Below, one piece after another: positions 8,336 through 16,582 of a DNA stretch of 64,000 bases. The stretch is taken from NCBI RefSeq assembly GCF_022436705.1, contig NZ_JAKUHT010000012.1, positions 62,001 to 126,000 on the forward strand. The letters run 5' to 3'. The position numbers and the translations under genes are program-made. The notes under the pieces were generated by a model that was given only the letters and a program-made list of their open reading frames with translations, did not search any database and had not been told where the DNA came from. Every line of letters begins with the position of its first letter. The first letter of the stretch is position 1. The DNA is from Nocardioides sp. CFH 31398 (GTDB taxonomy: Bacteria > Actinomycetota > Actinomycetes > Propionibacteriales > Nocardioidaceae).

Positions 8336-9436
8336 ATGAGCGAGGTCCACGTGCTGAGCGTCGACCGGGCGCGGCAGGTGGCCGTCCGGGCGCAGCTGCT
8401 GACCGAGCCCCGCCCCACCGACGCGGCGGACGTCGTGCGGCACCTGACGACCCTCCAGCTCGACCCCACCTCGTACGTCGCCCGCAGCGCCGACCTCGTG
8501 CTGTGGGGGCGGCTCGGGTCGGCGTACGCGCCGGGGGACCTGCAGGACCTCCTCGACACCGGTCGGCTCGTCGAGCTCCGCATGCACGCGCTGCCGGCCG
8601 AGGACCTGCGGCTGCACACCGCCGAGATGGCGGCCTGGCCCGCGGGCACGGGCACCGAGGAGTCGCAGCGGTACCTCGCCGCGTGGGTCGCCGCGAACGA
8701 CGGCTGTCGACGCGACGTCCTCGCGGCGCTGCGGGCGGACGGGCCGCTGCCGACGTCCGCCCTGCCCGACACCTGCGTCCGGCCGTGGCGCTCGTCGGGC
8801 TGGACGGGCGGCAAGAACCTCCAGCGGCTGCTCGACTTCCTGGTCCAGCGCGGCGAGGTCGCCCTCGCGGGCCGCGAGGGTCGTACGCCGCTGTGGGACC
8901 TCGCCTCGCGGGTCTACCCGGACGACGACCCGGTCCCGCTCGAGCAGGCTCTCGCCGAGCGCGGACGCCGACGCCTCGCCGCCCTGGGGATCGCACGCCC
9001 CCGGGTCGTCGGCGAGGCGGGGGAGGAGGCCCGGGTCGAGGGTCTCCGCGGACGGTGGCGCGTCGACCCGGCGTACCTCGACGCGCCGTGGCGACCGGGT
9101 GAGGGCCGTGTGGTCCTGCTGTCCCCGCTCGACCACCTGCTGCTGGACCGCAAGCGGACCGTCGAGCTGTTCGACTTCGACTACGTGCTGGAGATGTTCA
9201 GGCCCGTCGCCCGGCGGCAGTTCGGCTACTGGGCGATGCCGGTCCTGGACGGCGACCGCCTCGTGGGTCGCGTGGACGCCGAGACGGTCCTCGACGCCGG
9301 CGAGCTGCAGGTCCGCGGCGTCCACCCGGACGCCGGGTGGACCCCCGCCACGGCGGACGCCGTCGACGCCCGTCTCGAAGAGCTGGCGGCCTGGCTCGGC
9401 GTTGCGCGCGAGGATGTGGGCCCCGCGGCACGATGA
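8336..9436 (+). CDS. Winged-helix DNA-binding protein of the YcaQ/AlkX (HTH_42) family
   Basis: A 366-residue member of the winged-helix family that includes YcaQ/AlkZ-like DNA glycosylases, which remove bulky or crosslinking lesions. Family segments visible are TTLQLDPTSYVARSADLVLW near residue 45, ELRMHALPAEDL, and SPLDHLLLDRKRTVELFDFD near the C terminus, followed by a GYWAMPVL strand. The catalytic QxD-type motif of characterised glycosylases is not obvious, so repair activity is uncertain. The ATG at 8336 is preferred over an upstream in-frame start. The M15-like gene begins 7 bp later. Confidence 0.8.
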   Translation: MSEVHVLSVDRARQVAVRAQLLTEPRPTDAADVVRHLTTLQLDPTSYVARSADLVLWGRLGSAYAPGDLQDLLDTGRLVELRMHALPAEDLRLHTAEMAAWPAGTGTEESQRYLAAWVAANDGCRRDVLAALRADGPLPTSALPDTCVRPWRSSGWTGGKNLQRLLDFLVQRGEVALAGREGRTPLWDLASRVYPDDDPVPLEQALAERGRRRLAALGIARPRVVGEAGEEARVEGLRGRWRVDPAYLDAPWRPGEGRVVLLSPLDHLLLDRKRTVELFDFDYVLEMFRPVARRQFGYWAMPVLDGDRLVGRVDAETVLDAGELQVRGVHPDAGWTPATADAVDARLEELAAWLGVAREDVGPAAR

Positions 9437-9443
9437 TCGACGG

Positions 9444-10793
9444 ATGATGCCTCGCCTGGCGTCCGCCGTGGTCGCCGCCCTCGTCGCCGGTCTGCTCGCC
9501 GCGCCCGGCCCCGCCGCGTCCGCCCGCGGCCTCGCGGAGTCGGTGCGGTCCGAGGGTGGAGGCGGCCGGGTCAAGGACCTCGACCTCTTCGTCCCCCGCG
9601 GGTACGCCGACCAGCGCGTCGACGCGACCGTGCGCCTCCTCGGCGCCGACGGCCGCCCCGACGCCGGTCAGCGGGTCCGCCTCCAGCGCTTCGACGGCCG
9701 TTCGTGGCAGCTCCTCGCCGCCCGAGAGACCGGCGAGGACGGCCGCGTCAGCCGCCCCGTGACCCTGCGTCGGCGCGCCGAGCTCAACCGCTTCCGGGTC
9801 AAGCACACGACACCGACGCGCACCCTCACCACCCGCCGCGACCCGGCGCTGCTCCGACGCACCAGCCGGGTCACGCTCTTCGGCCAGAAGAAGCTGCGCG
9901 ACGGCCGGTCGATGACCCTGCGCCTCTCCTGGGCCACCGGCCAGGGCGAGCGCCTGCGCGGCAAGGTGCGGCTCGAGCGGGACACGGGCTCCGGCTGGCG
10001 CGCCGCCGACACCCTGAAGACCAGCAAGCTGGGCAAGGCGCGCGTGCGGGTCCGTCCGCGCGTCGACACCCGGTTCCGTGCGGTCGGCCTGCCGTCGTCC
10101 TGGTTCCTCGGCGACACCAGCAACGAGATCGCCGTCGACAACCTGCCGCCCGGGGACCGCGTCCGGCTGCCCGCCGGGGCGCCGGCTCCGCGCCGCGCGC
10201 TGCCGGCGCAGCCGCGGGCGGTCGGCCGGGGCGCCAACGCCGTCGCGACCTACCTGCCCGACGACGTCTGGAACGACATGGTGGGCGTCAGCTGGCGCCG
10301 CGGCTGCCCGGTGGGCCGGTCGGGCCTGCGCCTGGTGCGCACCAACTACTGGGGCTTCGACGGCTACCGCTACCGCGGCCAGCTCGTCGTCAACGCGGAC
10401 GTCGTCGGGCGGGTGCTCGGCGTCGTGCGCGGCCTGTACGCCGCCGAGCTGCCGGTGCGCCGGATGTACCGCGTCGACCGCTTCGGCTACTCCTCCCGCC
10501 TGCGCGGCGCCAACGGGTTCGCGTCGATGGCTGCCGACAACACCTCGGCGTTCAACTGCCGCGGCGCCCTCGGACGCCCCCGGGACCGCGCGGTGTCCGC
10601 GACCGGCCGGTCCATCGAGATGAACCCCTGGGAGAACCCCTCGCTGACCCCGAACGGCTGGGTGCCGGACGACTGGTGGGTCGGCCGGGCGCACCCCCGT
10701 GTCGCCTGGCGCTCCACCGCGCACCCGGTGGTGCGGGTCTTCGCGCGCCACGGCTTCCGCTGGCGCTACGGGACCTTCACCGCGCGCCGCTGA
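9444..10793 (+). CDS. Secreted M15-like protein with degenerate active site (paralogue 1)
   Basis: A 449-residue exported protein: signal peptide (about 1-27), an Ig-like region with two repeats (about 45-230), then an M15 D-Ala-D-Ala carboxypeptidase-like domain. It aligns along its whole length with the next gene. The zinc motif is broken: the His of PHSYGRSIDIN is Ser385 in VSATGRSIEMN, the Asp is Glu392, and the final zinc His is missing because the protein ends YGTFTARR. Surrounding structural residues (SAFNCR, NPWENP) are kept and the frame is open. It therefore looks like a maintained pseudoenzyme, perhaps a cell-wall binding or regulatory protein. Confidence 0.85.
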   Translation: MMPRLASAVVAALVAGLLAAPGPAASARGLAESVRSEGGGGRVKDLDLFVPRGYADQRVDATVRLLGADGRPDAGQRVRLQRFDGRSWQLLAARETGEDGRVSRPVTLRRRAELNRFRVKHTTPTRTLTTRRDPALLRRTSRVTLFGQKKLRDGRSMTLRLSWATGQGERLRGKVRLERDTGSGWRAADTLKTSKLGKARVRVRPRVDTRFRAVGLPSSWFLGDTSNEIAVDNLPPGDRVRLPAGAPAPRRALPAQPRAVGRGANAVATYLPDDVWNDMVGVSWRRGCPVGRSGLRLVRTNYWGFDGYRYRGQLVVNADVVGRVLGVVRGLYAAELPVRRMYRVDRFGYSSRLRGANGFASMAADNTSAFNCRGALGRPRDRAVSATGRSIEMNPWENPSLTPNGWVPDDWWVGRAHPRVAWRSTAHPVVRVFARHGFRWRYGTFTARR

Positions 10794-10815
10794 CCACCGG
10801 GGGCCACGACGCCCC

Positions 10816-12228
10816 ATGATCCGACGTGTGACGACACGTCTCGGGTCCCCGCTGGCCGCCCTGGTGGCCGTCCTGCTCACCGCCGGGCTGCTCGCAGCGC
10901 CCGCCTCGACCGCGAGCCCGCGGGACGGCCGGGCCGCCGACGGCGGGACCAGCCTCGCCGTGCCCCGCGGGTACGCCGACACCGTCGTCACCGCCACCGT
11001 GCGGGTCGTGGACGGCGACGGTGAACCCGTGGCCGACGAGCCCGTGCGCCTGCAGCGCTACGACGGCCGTGACTGGCAGCCGGTCGCCGACCTCACCACC
11101 GGCGCCGACGGCGACGCGCAGCACGACGTCACGCTGCGTCGTACGCCCGAGCGCAACCGGTTCCGGGCCCTCCGCACCACGGCGGACGGCACCGAGAGCG
11201 ACCGCCGCGACGTGGCCGTGCTGCGGCGGAACACGGTGCTGCGCGGGTTCGCGCAGCAGAAGGTCCGCGACGGCCGGCCGGTCACCCTGCGCGTCAGCTG
11301 GGTCACCGGCAACGACGAGCCCGTCGCCGGTGCGGTCCGCGTCGAGCGGGGCACGAGGGACGGCTGGACGACGGCGACCCGCCTGCGGACCGACGCCGAC
11401 GGCAAGGCCCGCTGGACCACCACGCCCCGCTCCGACGTCCGCTACCGCCTCGTGGGCGCCGCGTCGTCCTGGCACGTCGGCGACACCTCGCCCGTGCTGC
11501 GCATCGACAACCTCCCACCGGGCACCCCCGTGAGCCTCCCCGCCGGCGCGCCGCGACCCCGCCGGGGCCTGCCCGACCAGGCACGGGCCGTGGGGAAGGG
11601 CGCCAACGCGTCCGCGGTCCGCATCCCCGACCCGGTCTGGCGCAGCATGGTCGGGCGCAGCTGGCGGCGGGGCTGCCCGGTCGGGCGCCCAGGGCTGCGG
11701 CTCGTCCGCACCAACTACTGGGACTTCGACGGCTACCGCCGGCGCGGCGAGCTCGTCGTCAACGCCGCCATCGTGGGCAAGACGCTCGGTGTGGTGCGTG
11801 CGCTGTACGCCGCGGAGATCCCGGTCCGCCACATGTACCGCGTCGACAGGTTCGGCTACTCCGACCGCCTCAACGGGGCCGACGACTACGCCTCGATGGC
11901 CGCCGACAACACCTCGGCGTTCAACTGTCGCGACGTCGTCGGGGCGCCCGGGCGCCGGTCCCCGCACTCCTACGGCCGCTCGATCGACATCAACCCGTGG
12001 GAGAACCCGTACCGCTCCAACAACGGCTGGACGCCGAACACCTGGTGGGTGGGGAGGTCCCACCCGCGGGTCGCGTGGCGCTCGGCGGAGCACCAGGTGG
12101 TGCGGATCTTCGCCGCCCACGGCTTCCGCTGGACCTACGGGACGTTCGACGCGCACCACTTCGACGGCCGCCCCGTCGCCCGCCTGGGTCGCCGACCGCT
12201 CGCCTGCGACGGCGGCGTCTGCCACTGA
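10816..12228 (+). CDS. Secreted M15-family D-Ala-D-Ala carboxypeptidase-like hydrolase (paralogue 2)
   Basis: A 470-residue exported protein with a signal peptide (about 1-33), a two-repeat Ig-like N-terminal region, and a C-terminal M15 domain. The zinc site is complete: His384 and Asp391 in SPHSYGRSIDIN, and His448 in DAHHFDG. It should cleave peptidoglycan stem peptides outside the membrane, as is usual for the family. The preceding gene, 22 bp upstream, is a tandem duplicate lacking these residues. A short Cys-containing tail (CDGGVC) follows the domain and could form a disulfide. Confidence 0.88.
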   Translation: MIRRVTTRLGSPLAALVAVLLTAGLLAAPASTASPRDGRAADGGTSLAVPRGYADTVVTATVRVVDGDGEPVADEPVRLQRYDGRDWQPVADLTTGADGDAQHDVTLRRTPERNRFRALRTTADGTESDRRDVAVLRRNTVLRGFAQQKVRDGRPVTLRVSWVTGNDEPVAGAVRVERGTRDGWTTATRLRTDADGKARWTTTPRSDVRYRLVGAASSWHVGDTSPVLRIDNLPPGTPVSLPAGAPRPRRGLPDQARAVGKGANASAVRIPDPVWRSMVGRSWRRGCPVGRPGLRLVRTNYWDFDGYRRRGELVVNAAIVGKTLGVVRALYAAEIPVRHMYRVDRFGYSDRLNGADDYASMAADNTSAFNCRDVVGAPGRRSPHSYGRSIDINPWENPYRSNNGWTPNTWWVGRSHPRVAWRSAEHQVVRIFAAHGFRWTYGTFDAHHFDGRPVARLGRRPLACDGGVCH

Positions 12229-12570
12229 CGCGGGACGCCCGAGGAACGAGGGCGGACCGCGTCGATGCTGGTCGAGCAGCGCGCGCGACCGAGGGACGAG
12301 GTCGCGACCGCGCGTGTCGAGACCCGGTGAGGTGGACGACGGCCTCGGGGACAGGCTGGTGCCACCGACGCCGGTCGAGCCCGTGGAGACCTCGACCTGC
12401 GCGTGCGGGCGGGCCCGGTCTCGACGGACGCTCGGTCGCTGGCGCTCCCTCGCTGCTCGACCAGCGGTGGTCGCGGCGCCGAGTCGCCAAGGCGGCCGGC
12501 GGTGGCCACCGCCGGTCGGGCCTGCCGAGACCTCGGCCACCGGGGGCGCCGACGGTGACACAGTGACCCC
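12229..12570. repeat. Intergenic region with two pairs of palindromic (REP-like) repeats
   Basis: This 342-bp gap has no convincing gene. Two related units lie in opposite orientation at 12267-12324 and 12417-12465; each begins GCTGGTCGAGCAGCG and ends with GTCGAGACC when read in its own direction. A second type occurs at 12371-12397 and 12512-12538 in the same orientation; the two copies share 22 of 27 bases and contain GAGACCTCG. I recall similar motifs scattered between genes in Nocardioides-type genomes. They may form hairpins that end M15 transcription. Confidence 0.7.
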
Positions 12571-13419
12571 ATGCACCCCGCCCGCAGCTTCTGGCAGGCC
12601 TACGAGCCGCTCCACGCGATCGGCTACTTCCACCCGGCGTTCAGGGAGGACATGGCCTCCCGCGGCCTGACCGGTGGCTGGAACGACTACTTCGCCGCGC
12701 GGTCCGCGCCGCTGGGGGAGGTGCCGCCGGCCGTGGTCACGGCGCTCTTCTTCGGGTTCGCGCCGGCCCGCGTCGAGCGGGCGCTGCCGAAGGTGTGGGG
12801 CCGCATCACGCCCGACGTCGCGATCACCTCCCGGCTGGAGACCGCCAGCCGCGTCCTCGAGCCGGCCGTCACCGTCGTCGACCGCGGCGACCTCGAGCGG
12901 GCGGTGGACGCCCTCGAGAGCGCCGCCGACCACGCGGCGTACGACGGGCGCGCCCTCGGCGCCGCCTGGGCGAGCGTGCCGCGGCCCGACGACCTGCTCT
13001 CCCGTCTCTGGCTGGTGACCGCCGTCCTGCGCGAGCACCGCGGCGACGGCCACGTGCTCGCGTGCGTCCACGCGGGGCTCACCGGCCTCGACGCCTCCGT
13101 CACCCACGTCGGCACCGGGGTGACCGGGCGGGACATCGTCCAGGGCAGCCGCGGCTGGACCGACGAGGAGTGGGAGGCCTCCCTCGACGGCCTGCGCTCC
13201 CGCGGACTGGTGGTGACCGACGGCGAGACGCTCACGGACGACGGCCACGCCCTGCGCGAGCGGGTCGAGGACGACACCGACCGCCTCGCGTCGTCGCCGC
13301 TCGCCACCCTCGGCGACGACGCCGAGACGGTCGCCGCGACCCTGCGCACCGTCGCCCGCGACGTCGTCGACCGCGGCTGGGTCGGCATGCCCAACCCGAT
13401 GGGACTGCCGCGCCCGTGA
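12571..13419 (+). CDS. SCO6745-family protein, helix-rich, function unknown
   Basis: A 282-residue soluble protein with the family N terminus: HPARSFWQAYEPLHAIGYFHP, then AFREDMASRGLTGGWNDYFAAR. The C-terminal half (GWTDEEWEASLDGLRSRGLV followed by LTDDGHALRERVEDDTD) resembles a winged helix. The group is widespread in actinobacteria and uncharacterised; a transcription-related role is only a guess from the C-terminal fold. The ATG is at 12571. The HIT gene starts inside its stop codon (GTGA), so the two are probably translated together. Confidence 0.78.
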   Translation: MHPARSFWQAYEPLHAIGYFHPAFREDMASRGLTGGWNDYFAARSAPLGEVPPAVVTALFFGFAPARVERALPKVWGRITPDVAITSRLETASRVLEPAVTVVDRGDLERAVDALESAADHAAYDGRALGAAWASVPRPDDLLSRLWLVTAVLREHRGDGHVLACVHAGLTGLDASVTHVGTGVTGRDIVQGSRGWTDEEWEASLDGLRSRGLVVTDGETLTDDGHALRERVEDDTDRLASSPLATLGDDAETVAATLRTVARDVVDRGWVGMPNPMGLPRP

Positions 13420-13841
13420 GCAGGCCCTGCGTGTTCTGCGCCATCGCGACCGGGGACGCCGACGCCGAGGTGGTGCTCGACGAGCCGGCGTACGTCGGGT
13501 TCCTCGACACGCGGCCGCTGTTCCCCGGCCACGTGCTCGTCGTGCCGCGCGAGCACGTCGACACGCTGCCCGACCTGCCCGCGGAGCTGCGCGACGGCTT
13601 CCTCGAGGCCGTGCAGCGGGTCTGCCGCGCGGTGGTGGCCGGGCTCGGCGCCCAGGGGTCGTTCGTGGCGATGAACAACGTCGTCTCGCAGTCCGTGCCG
13701 CACCTGCACTGCCACGTCGCGCCCCGCACCAAGGGCGACGGCCTGCGGGGGTTCTTCTGGCCCCGCACCACGTACGGCGAGGGGGAGGCCGCCGAGGTCG
13801 GGGACCGGCTGAGGAGCGTGCTGGAGCCGCCCCCCGGGTGA
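13416..13841 (+). CDS. HIT-family nucleotide hydrolase/transferase
   Basis: A 141-residue histidine-triad protein. The N-terminal CVFCAIATGD zinc-type motif and the C-terminal HLHCHVAPR triad are both present; the middle His is the predicted nucleophile for hydrolysis of AMP-linked or dinucleotide substrates. The start is the GTG overlapping the previous stop. Length is standard for the family. The preferred substrate cannot be read from sequence. Confidence 0.92.
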   Translation: MSRPCVFCAIATGDADAEVVLDEPAYVGFLDTRPLFPGHVLVVPREHVDTLPDLPAELRDGFLEAVQRVCRAVVAGLGAQGSFVAMNNVVSQSVPHLHCHVAPRTKGDGLRGFFWPRTTYGEGEAAEVGDRLRSVLEPPPG

Positions 13842-13902
13842 GCGCGTGACGGCTGCACCTATCGTGACCAGCGTCCGTTACTGATCGGTAGGAGGCAGTC
13901 TG

Positions 13903-14658
13903 ATGGGTCGGTTCGACGAGCGGGTCGCCGTCGTCACTGGTGCGGCGCGAGGGATCGGTCTGGCCATCGCCACCCGGTTCGCCGAGGAGGGCGCCGCGGT
14001 CGCGGTCCTCGACCTCGACGAGTCCGCGGCGCAGCAGGCCGCGTCCGGGCTCCCCGGCAAGGCCGTGGGCATCGGTGTCGACGTCGCGGACGTCGCCGGC
14101 GCCGAGGCCGCGATCGAGCGGGTCGTCGCCGAGCTCGGTGGCGTGCACGTGCTGGTCAACAACGCCGGCATCACGCGCGACAACCTGCTGTTCAAGATGA
14201 GCGAGACCGACTGGGACCTCGTGATGAACGTCCACCTCAAGGGCGCCTTCGCGATGACCAAGGCCGCGCAGAAGCACTTCGTCGAGCAGCGCTACGGCAA
14301 GATCGTGAACCTCTCCAGCGTCTCCGCGCTGGGCAACCGCGGCCAGGCCAACTACTCCGCGGCGAAGATGGGCGTCCAGGGCTTCACCCGGACGCTCGGC
14401 ATCGAGCTCGGGCCGTTCGGCGTGAACGCCAACGCCATCGCCCCGGGCTTCATCGCCACCGACATGACCGACGCGACCGCGCAGCGGGTCGGGATGAGCG
14501 TGGAGGACTTCCGCGCCGCCGCCGCGGACCGCAACCCCGTGAAGCGCGTCGGCCACCCCGAGGACATCGCCGCCATCGCCGCGTTCCTGTGCAGCGACGA
14601 GGCGTCGTACGTGACCGGGCAGACGCTGTACGTCGACGGTGGTGCGACCCTGGTCTAG
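13903..14658 (+). CDS. fabG: Short-chain dehydrogenase, 3-oxoacyl-ACP reductase FabG-like
   Basis: A 251-residue SDR with the NAD(P) motif TGAARGIG, the NNAG motif, the catalytic Ser in LSSVS, and Tyr151/Lys155 in YSAAK. It resembles FabG, which reduces 3-oxoacyl-ACP with NADPH. Fatty-acid synthase genes are not adjacent, so a role on acyl-CoA or another ketone is possible. A strong Shine-Dalgarno (GGAGG) precedes the ATG. The upstream element GATCGGTAG (13883-13891) is shared with the tandem repeat before the next gene. Confidence 0.85.
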   Translation: MGRFDERVAVVTGAARGIGLAIATRFAEEGAAVAVLDLDESAAQQAASGLPGKAVGIGVDVADVAGAEAAIERVVAELGGVHVLVNNAGITRDNLLFKMSETDWDLVMNVHLKGAFAMTKAAQKHFVEQRYGKIVNLSSVSALGNRGQANYSAAKMGVQGFTRTLGIELGPFGVNANAIAPGFIATDMTDATAQRVGMSVEDFRAAAADRNPVKRVGHPEDIAAIAAFLCSDEASYVTGQTLYVDGGATLV

Positions 14659-14724
14659 ACCTGGTGCCCCGCCCCGGGCGGCGCGCCTCCCGCGCCCGCC
14701 CGGCGGCGGTGCCACACTAAGTCG

Positions 14725-14756
14725 ACCAGATCGGTAGACAACCAGATCGGTAGACA
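14725..14756. repeat. Perfect 16-nt tandem repeat in the DUF3048 gene promoter
   Basis: ACCAGATCGGTAGACA occurs twice, head to tail with no spacer, ending directly at the Shine-Dalgarno sequence AAGGAGGG. The core GATCGGTAG also occurs upstream of fabG. A repeated site just before the ribosome-binding site suggests an operator, or a replication-slippage duplication. Confidence 0.75.
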
Positions 14757-14768
14757 AGGAGGGACGCC

Positions 14769-15782
14769 ATGCGCACGCGCAGCAGGCTCGCCCTGACCGC
14801 AGCAGTCCTCAGCACCACGCTCCTCCTCGCCGCGTGCAGCGGCGACGACGGGGAGCAGCAGGCCTCCGGCGGTGACCCGCTCCAGACCGTCTCGGGCCAC
14901 GAGCTCACCTCGTACTGGCCCCTCACCGGCGAGCCCGTGGCCGCGGACCAGACCTCCGAGCGCACCCACCCGGTGCTGGTGACGAAGATCGACAACTCCT
15001 CGTCGTCCAGCCCGCAGGTGGGCCTCGGCTCGGCCGAGCTCGTGGTCGAGCAGCTCGTCGAGGGCGGGACGACGCGCCTCGCGGCCTTCTTCTACCGCGA
15101 CCTGCCGTCCGAGGTCGGGCCCGTCCGGTCGATGCGGGCCTCCGACGTCGGCATCGTCGAGCCCGCCGGCGGGTCGATGGTGACCAGCGGGGGTGCCGCG
15201 CCGACCGTGGCGCGCATCCGCGGCGCGGGCATCCCGATCCTCACCGAGGGCTCGAAGGGCTTCTACCGGGCCTCCGACCGCTCCGCGCCGTACAACCTGA
15301 TGGCCAACCTGAAGGACGTCGGCGCCGCGAGCGAGCCCACCCGCCCGCCGGACTACCTCCCGTTCGGCGACGCCGCGGACAACCCGCAGGGCAAGCCGGC
15401 GACGTCGCTGTCCGCCACCTTCTCGCCCGCACGGACCTCGACCTGGCGGTTCTCCGGGGGTGCCTACGACCTGACGAACGGGTACGCCGCCGCCGGCGAC
15501 GCCTTCCGGGCCGACAACGTCCTGGTCCTGAAGGCGCGCGTGGGTGACGCCGGCTACCTGGACCCGGCCGGCAACCCGGTGCCCGAGACGATCTTCCAGG
15601 GCAGCGGCGACGCGACCCTCTTCAGCGGCGGGCGCGCCGTGTCCGGCACCTGGTCGAAGGACGGCTTCGGTGGCGCGCTGCGCCTCAGCGCCGGCGACGA
15701 CCAGCCGCTGGTGGTCCCGCCCGGCAGGACGTGGATCGAGCTGATCCCCGCGAACGGCGGGTCGGTCAGCTTCTCGAAGTGA
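14769..15782 (+). CDS. DUF3048 (YerB-like) lipoprotein
   Basis: A 337-residue predicted lipoprotein with lipobox LAAC (Cys21). The mature part begins with a low-complexity linker, then LTSYWPLTGEPVA and a DUF3048 domain with typical segments HPVLVTKIDNS, GLGSAELVVEQLVEGGTTR and GPVRSMRASD. The family is extracytoplasmic and poorly characterised. The ATG follows AAGGAGGG at good spacing. Its last 17 bases overlap the 3' end of the convergent TetR gene. Confidence 0.88.
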   Translation: MRTRSRLALTAAVLSTTLLLAACSGDDGEQQASGGDPLQTVSGHELTSYWPLTGEPVAADQTSERTHPVLVTKIDNSSSSSPQVGLGSAELVVEQLVEGGTTRLAAFFYRDLPSEVGPVRSMRASDVGIVEPAGGSMVTSGGAAPTVARIRGAGIPILTEGSKGFYRASDRSAPYNLMANLKDVGAASEPTRPPDYLPFGDAADNPQGKPATSLSATFSPARTSTWRFSGGAYDLTNGYAAAGDAFRADNVLVLKARVGDAGYLDPAGNPVPETIFQGSGDATLFSGGRAVSGTWSKDGFGGALRLSAGDDQPLVVPPGRTWIELIPANGGSVSFSK

Positions 15783-16473
15783 GGCTGCGGCTGGTCGGGA
15801 GCGGCACGCCCGCCTCAACCATCGTCCGCAGCCCGGCCACGAGGTAGGCCACGGCGGCCTCGACCCGGGCGCTCGCCGCGTCGGGGTCGTCGGCGGCCGT
15901 GACCGTCTCGCCGGCGGTCGACATCGCACCGAAGAAGATGTCGCTGATCGTCTCCAGCATCGGCTGGTCGACGACACCGTCGGCGTCGGCGTCCGCGAGG
16001 ACGGCGGCGACCAGGTCGACGACGATCCCCTGGCAGGTGCGCTCCTGCTCGCGGAAGCGCTCGTGCCCGAGCACCGCCGGGCCCTCCTGGACCACGACGC
16101 GCCGGTACGCCGGCTCCCGGACGACGTCGAGGAAGGCCCGCAGGCCGGCGAGCGCCTGGTCCCAGGGTCCGCCCGCGTCCGCGAGCCGGCTCCGGATGCG
16201 CTCGCCGGCGTCGTGCTCGACGGCCGCGAAGACGTCCTCGAAGAGCGCCTGCTTGCCGCCGAAGTGGTGGTAGAGCGCGCCCTTGGTGACGTCGGCCCCG
16301 GCGACGATGGAGTCGAGCGAGGTCGCGGCGTACCCCTGCTCGGTGAAGAGCTCGGTGGCCACCTCGACGAGTGCGCGCCGGGTGGCGGCGGAGTACTGCG
16401 CGCGTCGCGTGGAGCCCGGGAGGGAGGCCACCGCGGGGCGGAGCATCTTGGCTGCTCGTGCGACAGGCATCAC
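15766..16473 (-). CDS. TetR-family transcriptional regulator
   Basis: A 235-residue TetR regulator. The N-terminal helix-turn-helix is clear: EQGYAATSLDSIVAGADVTK followed by GALYHHFGGK (about residues 46-75). The C-terminal ligand domain is typical in length. Of several nearby starts the most upstream ATG is given; one at 16470 is equally possible. Its 3' end overlaps the DUF3048 gene by 17 bp. The divergent intergenic region carries three similar TAC-N5-GTA sites, probably its own operators. Confidence 0.88.
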   Translation of the reverse strand: MMPVARAAKMLRPAVASLPGSTRRAQYSAATRRALVEVATELFTEQGYAATSLDSIVAGADVTKGALYHHFGGKQALFEDVFAAVEHDAGERIRSRLADAGGPWDQALAGLRAFLDVVREPAYRRVVVQEGPAVLGHERFREQERTCQGIVVDLVAAVLADADADGVVDQPMLETISDIFFGAMSTAGETVTAADDPDAASARVEAAVAYLVAGLRTMVEAGVPLPTSRSLTSRS

Positions 16474-16512
16474 ACCAGTCTACGGCGTGGGCGACCTCAC
16501 CCGCAGATCGTT

Positions 16513-16561
16513 GGCATACCGCGAGTATGCCCCATACCCTGAGTACGTACCGTCAGTACGT
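16513..16561. promoter_or_regulatory. Array of three TAC-N5-GTA operator-like sites
   Basis: Three related inverted repeats occur in a row: TACCGCGAGTA (16517-16527), TACCCTGAGTA (16535-16545) and TACCGTCAGTA (16548-16558). The first extends to a perfect 7-bp arm palindrome, GGCATAC/GTATGCC. The third extends to ACGTAC/GTACGT. They lie between the divergent TetR gene and the gene at 16583, where a TetR dimer would repress one or both promoters. Confidence 0.6.
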
Positions 16562-16582
16562 GACGCACCGAGGAGGCTCGAG

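Noticed and set aside
10777..14757. A 1326-codon open frame on the minus strand
   Set aside because: It covers M15, SCO6745, HIT and fabG genes in antisense and shows no domain. High GC artefact.
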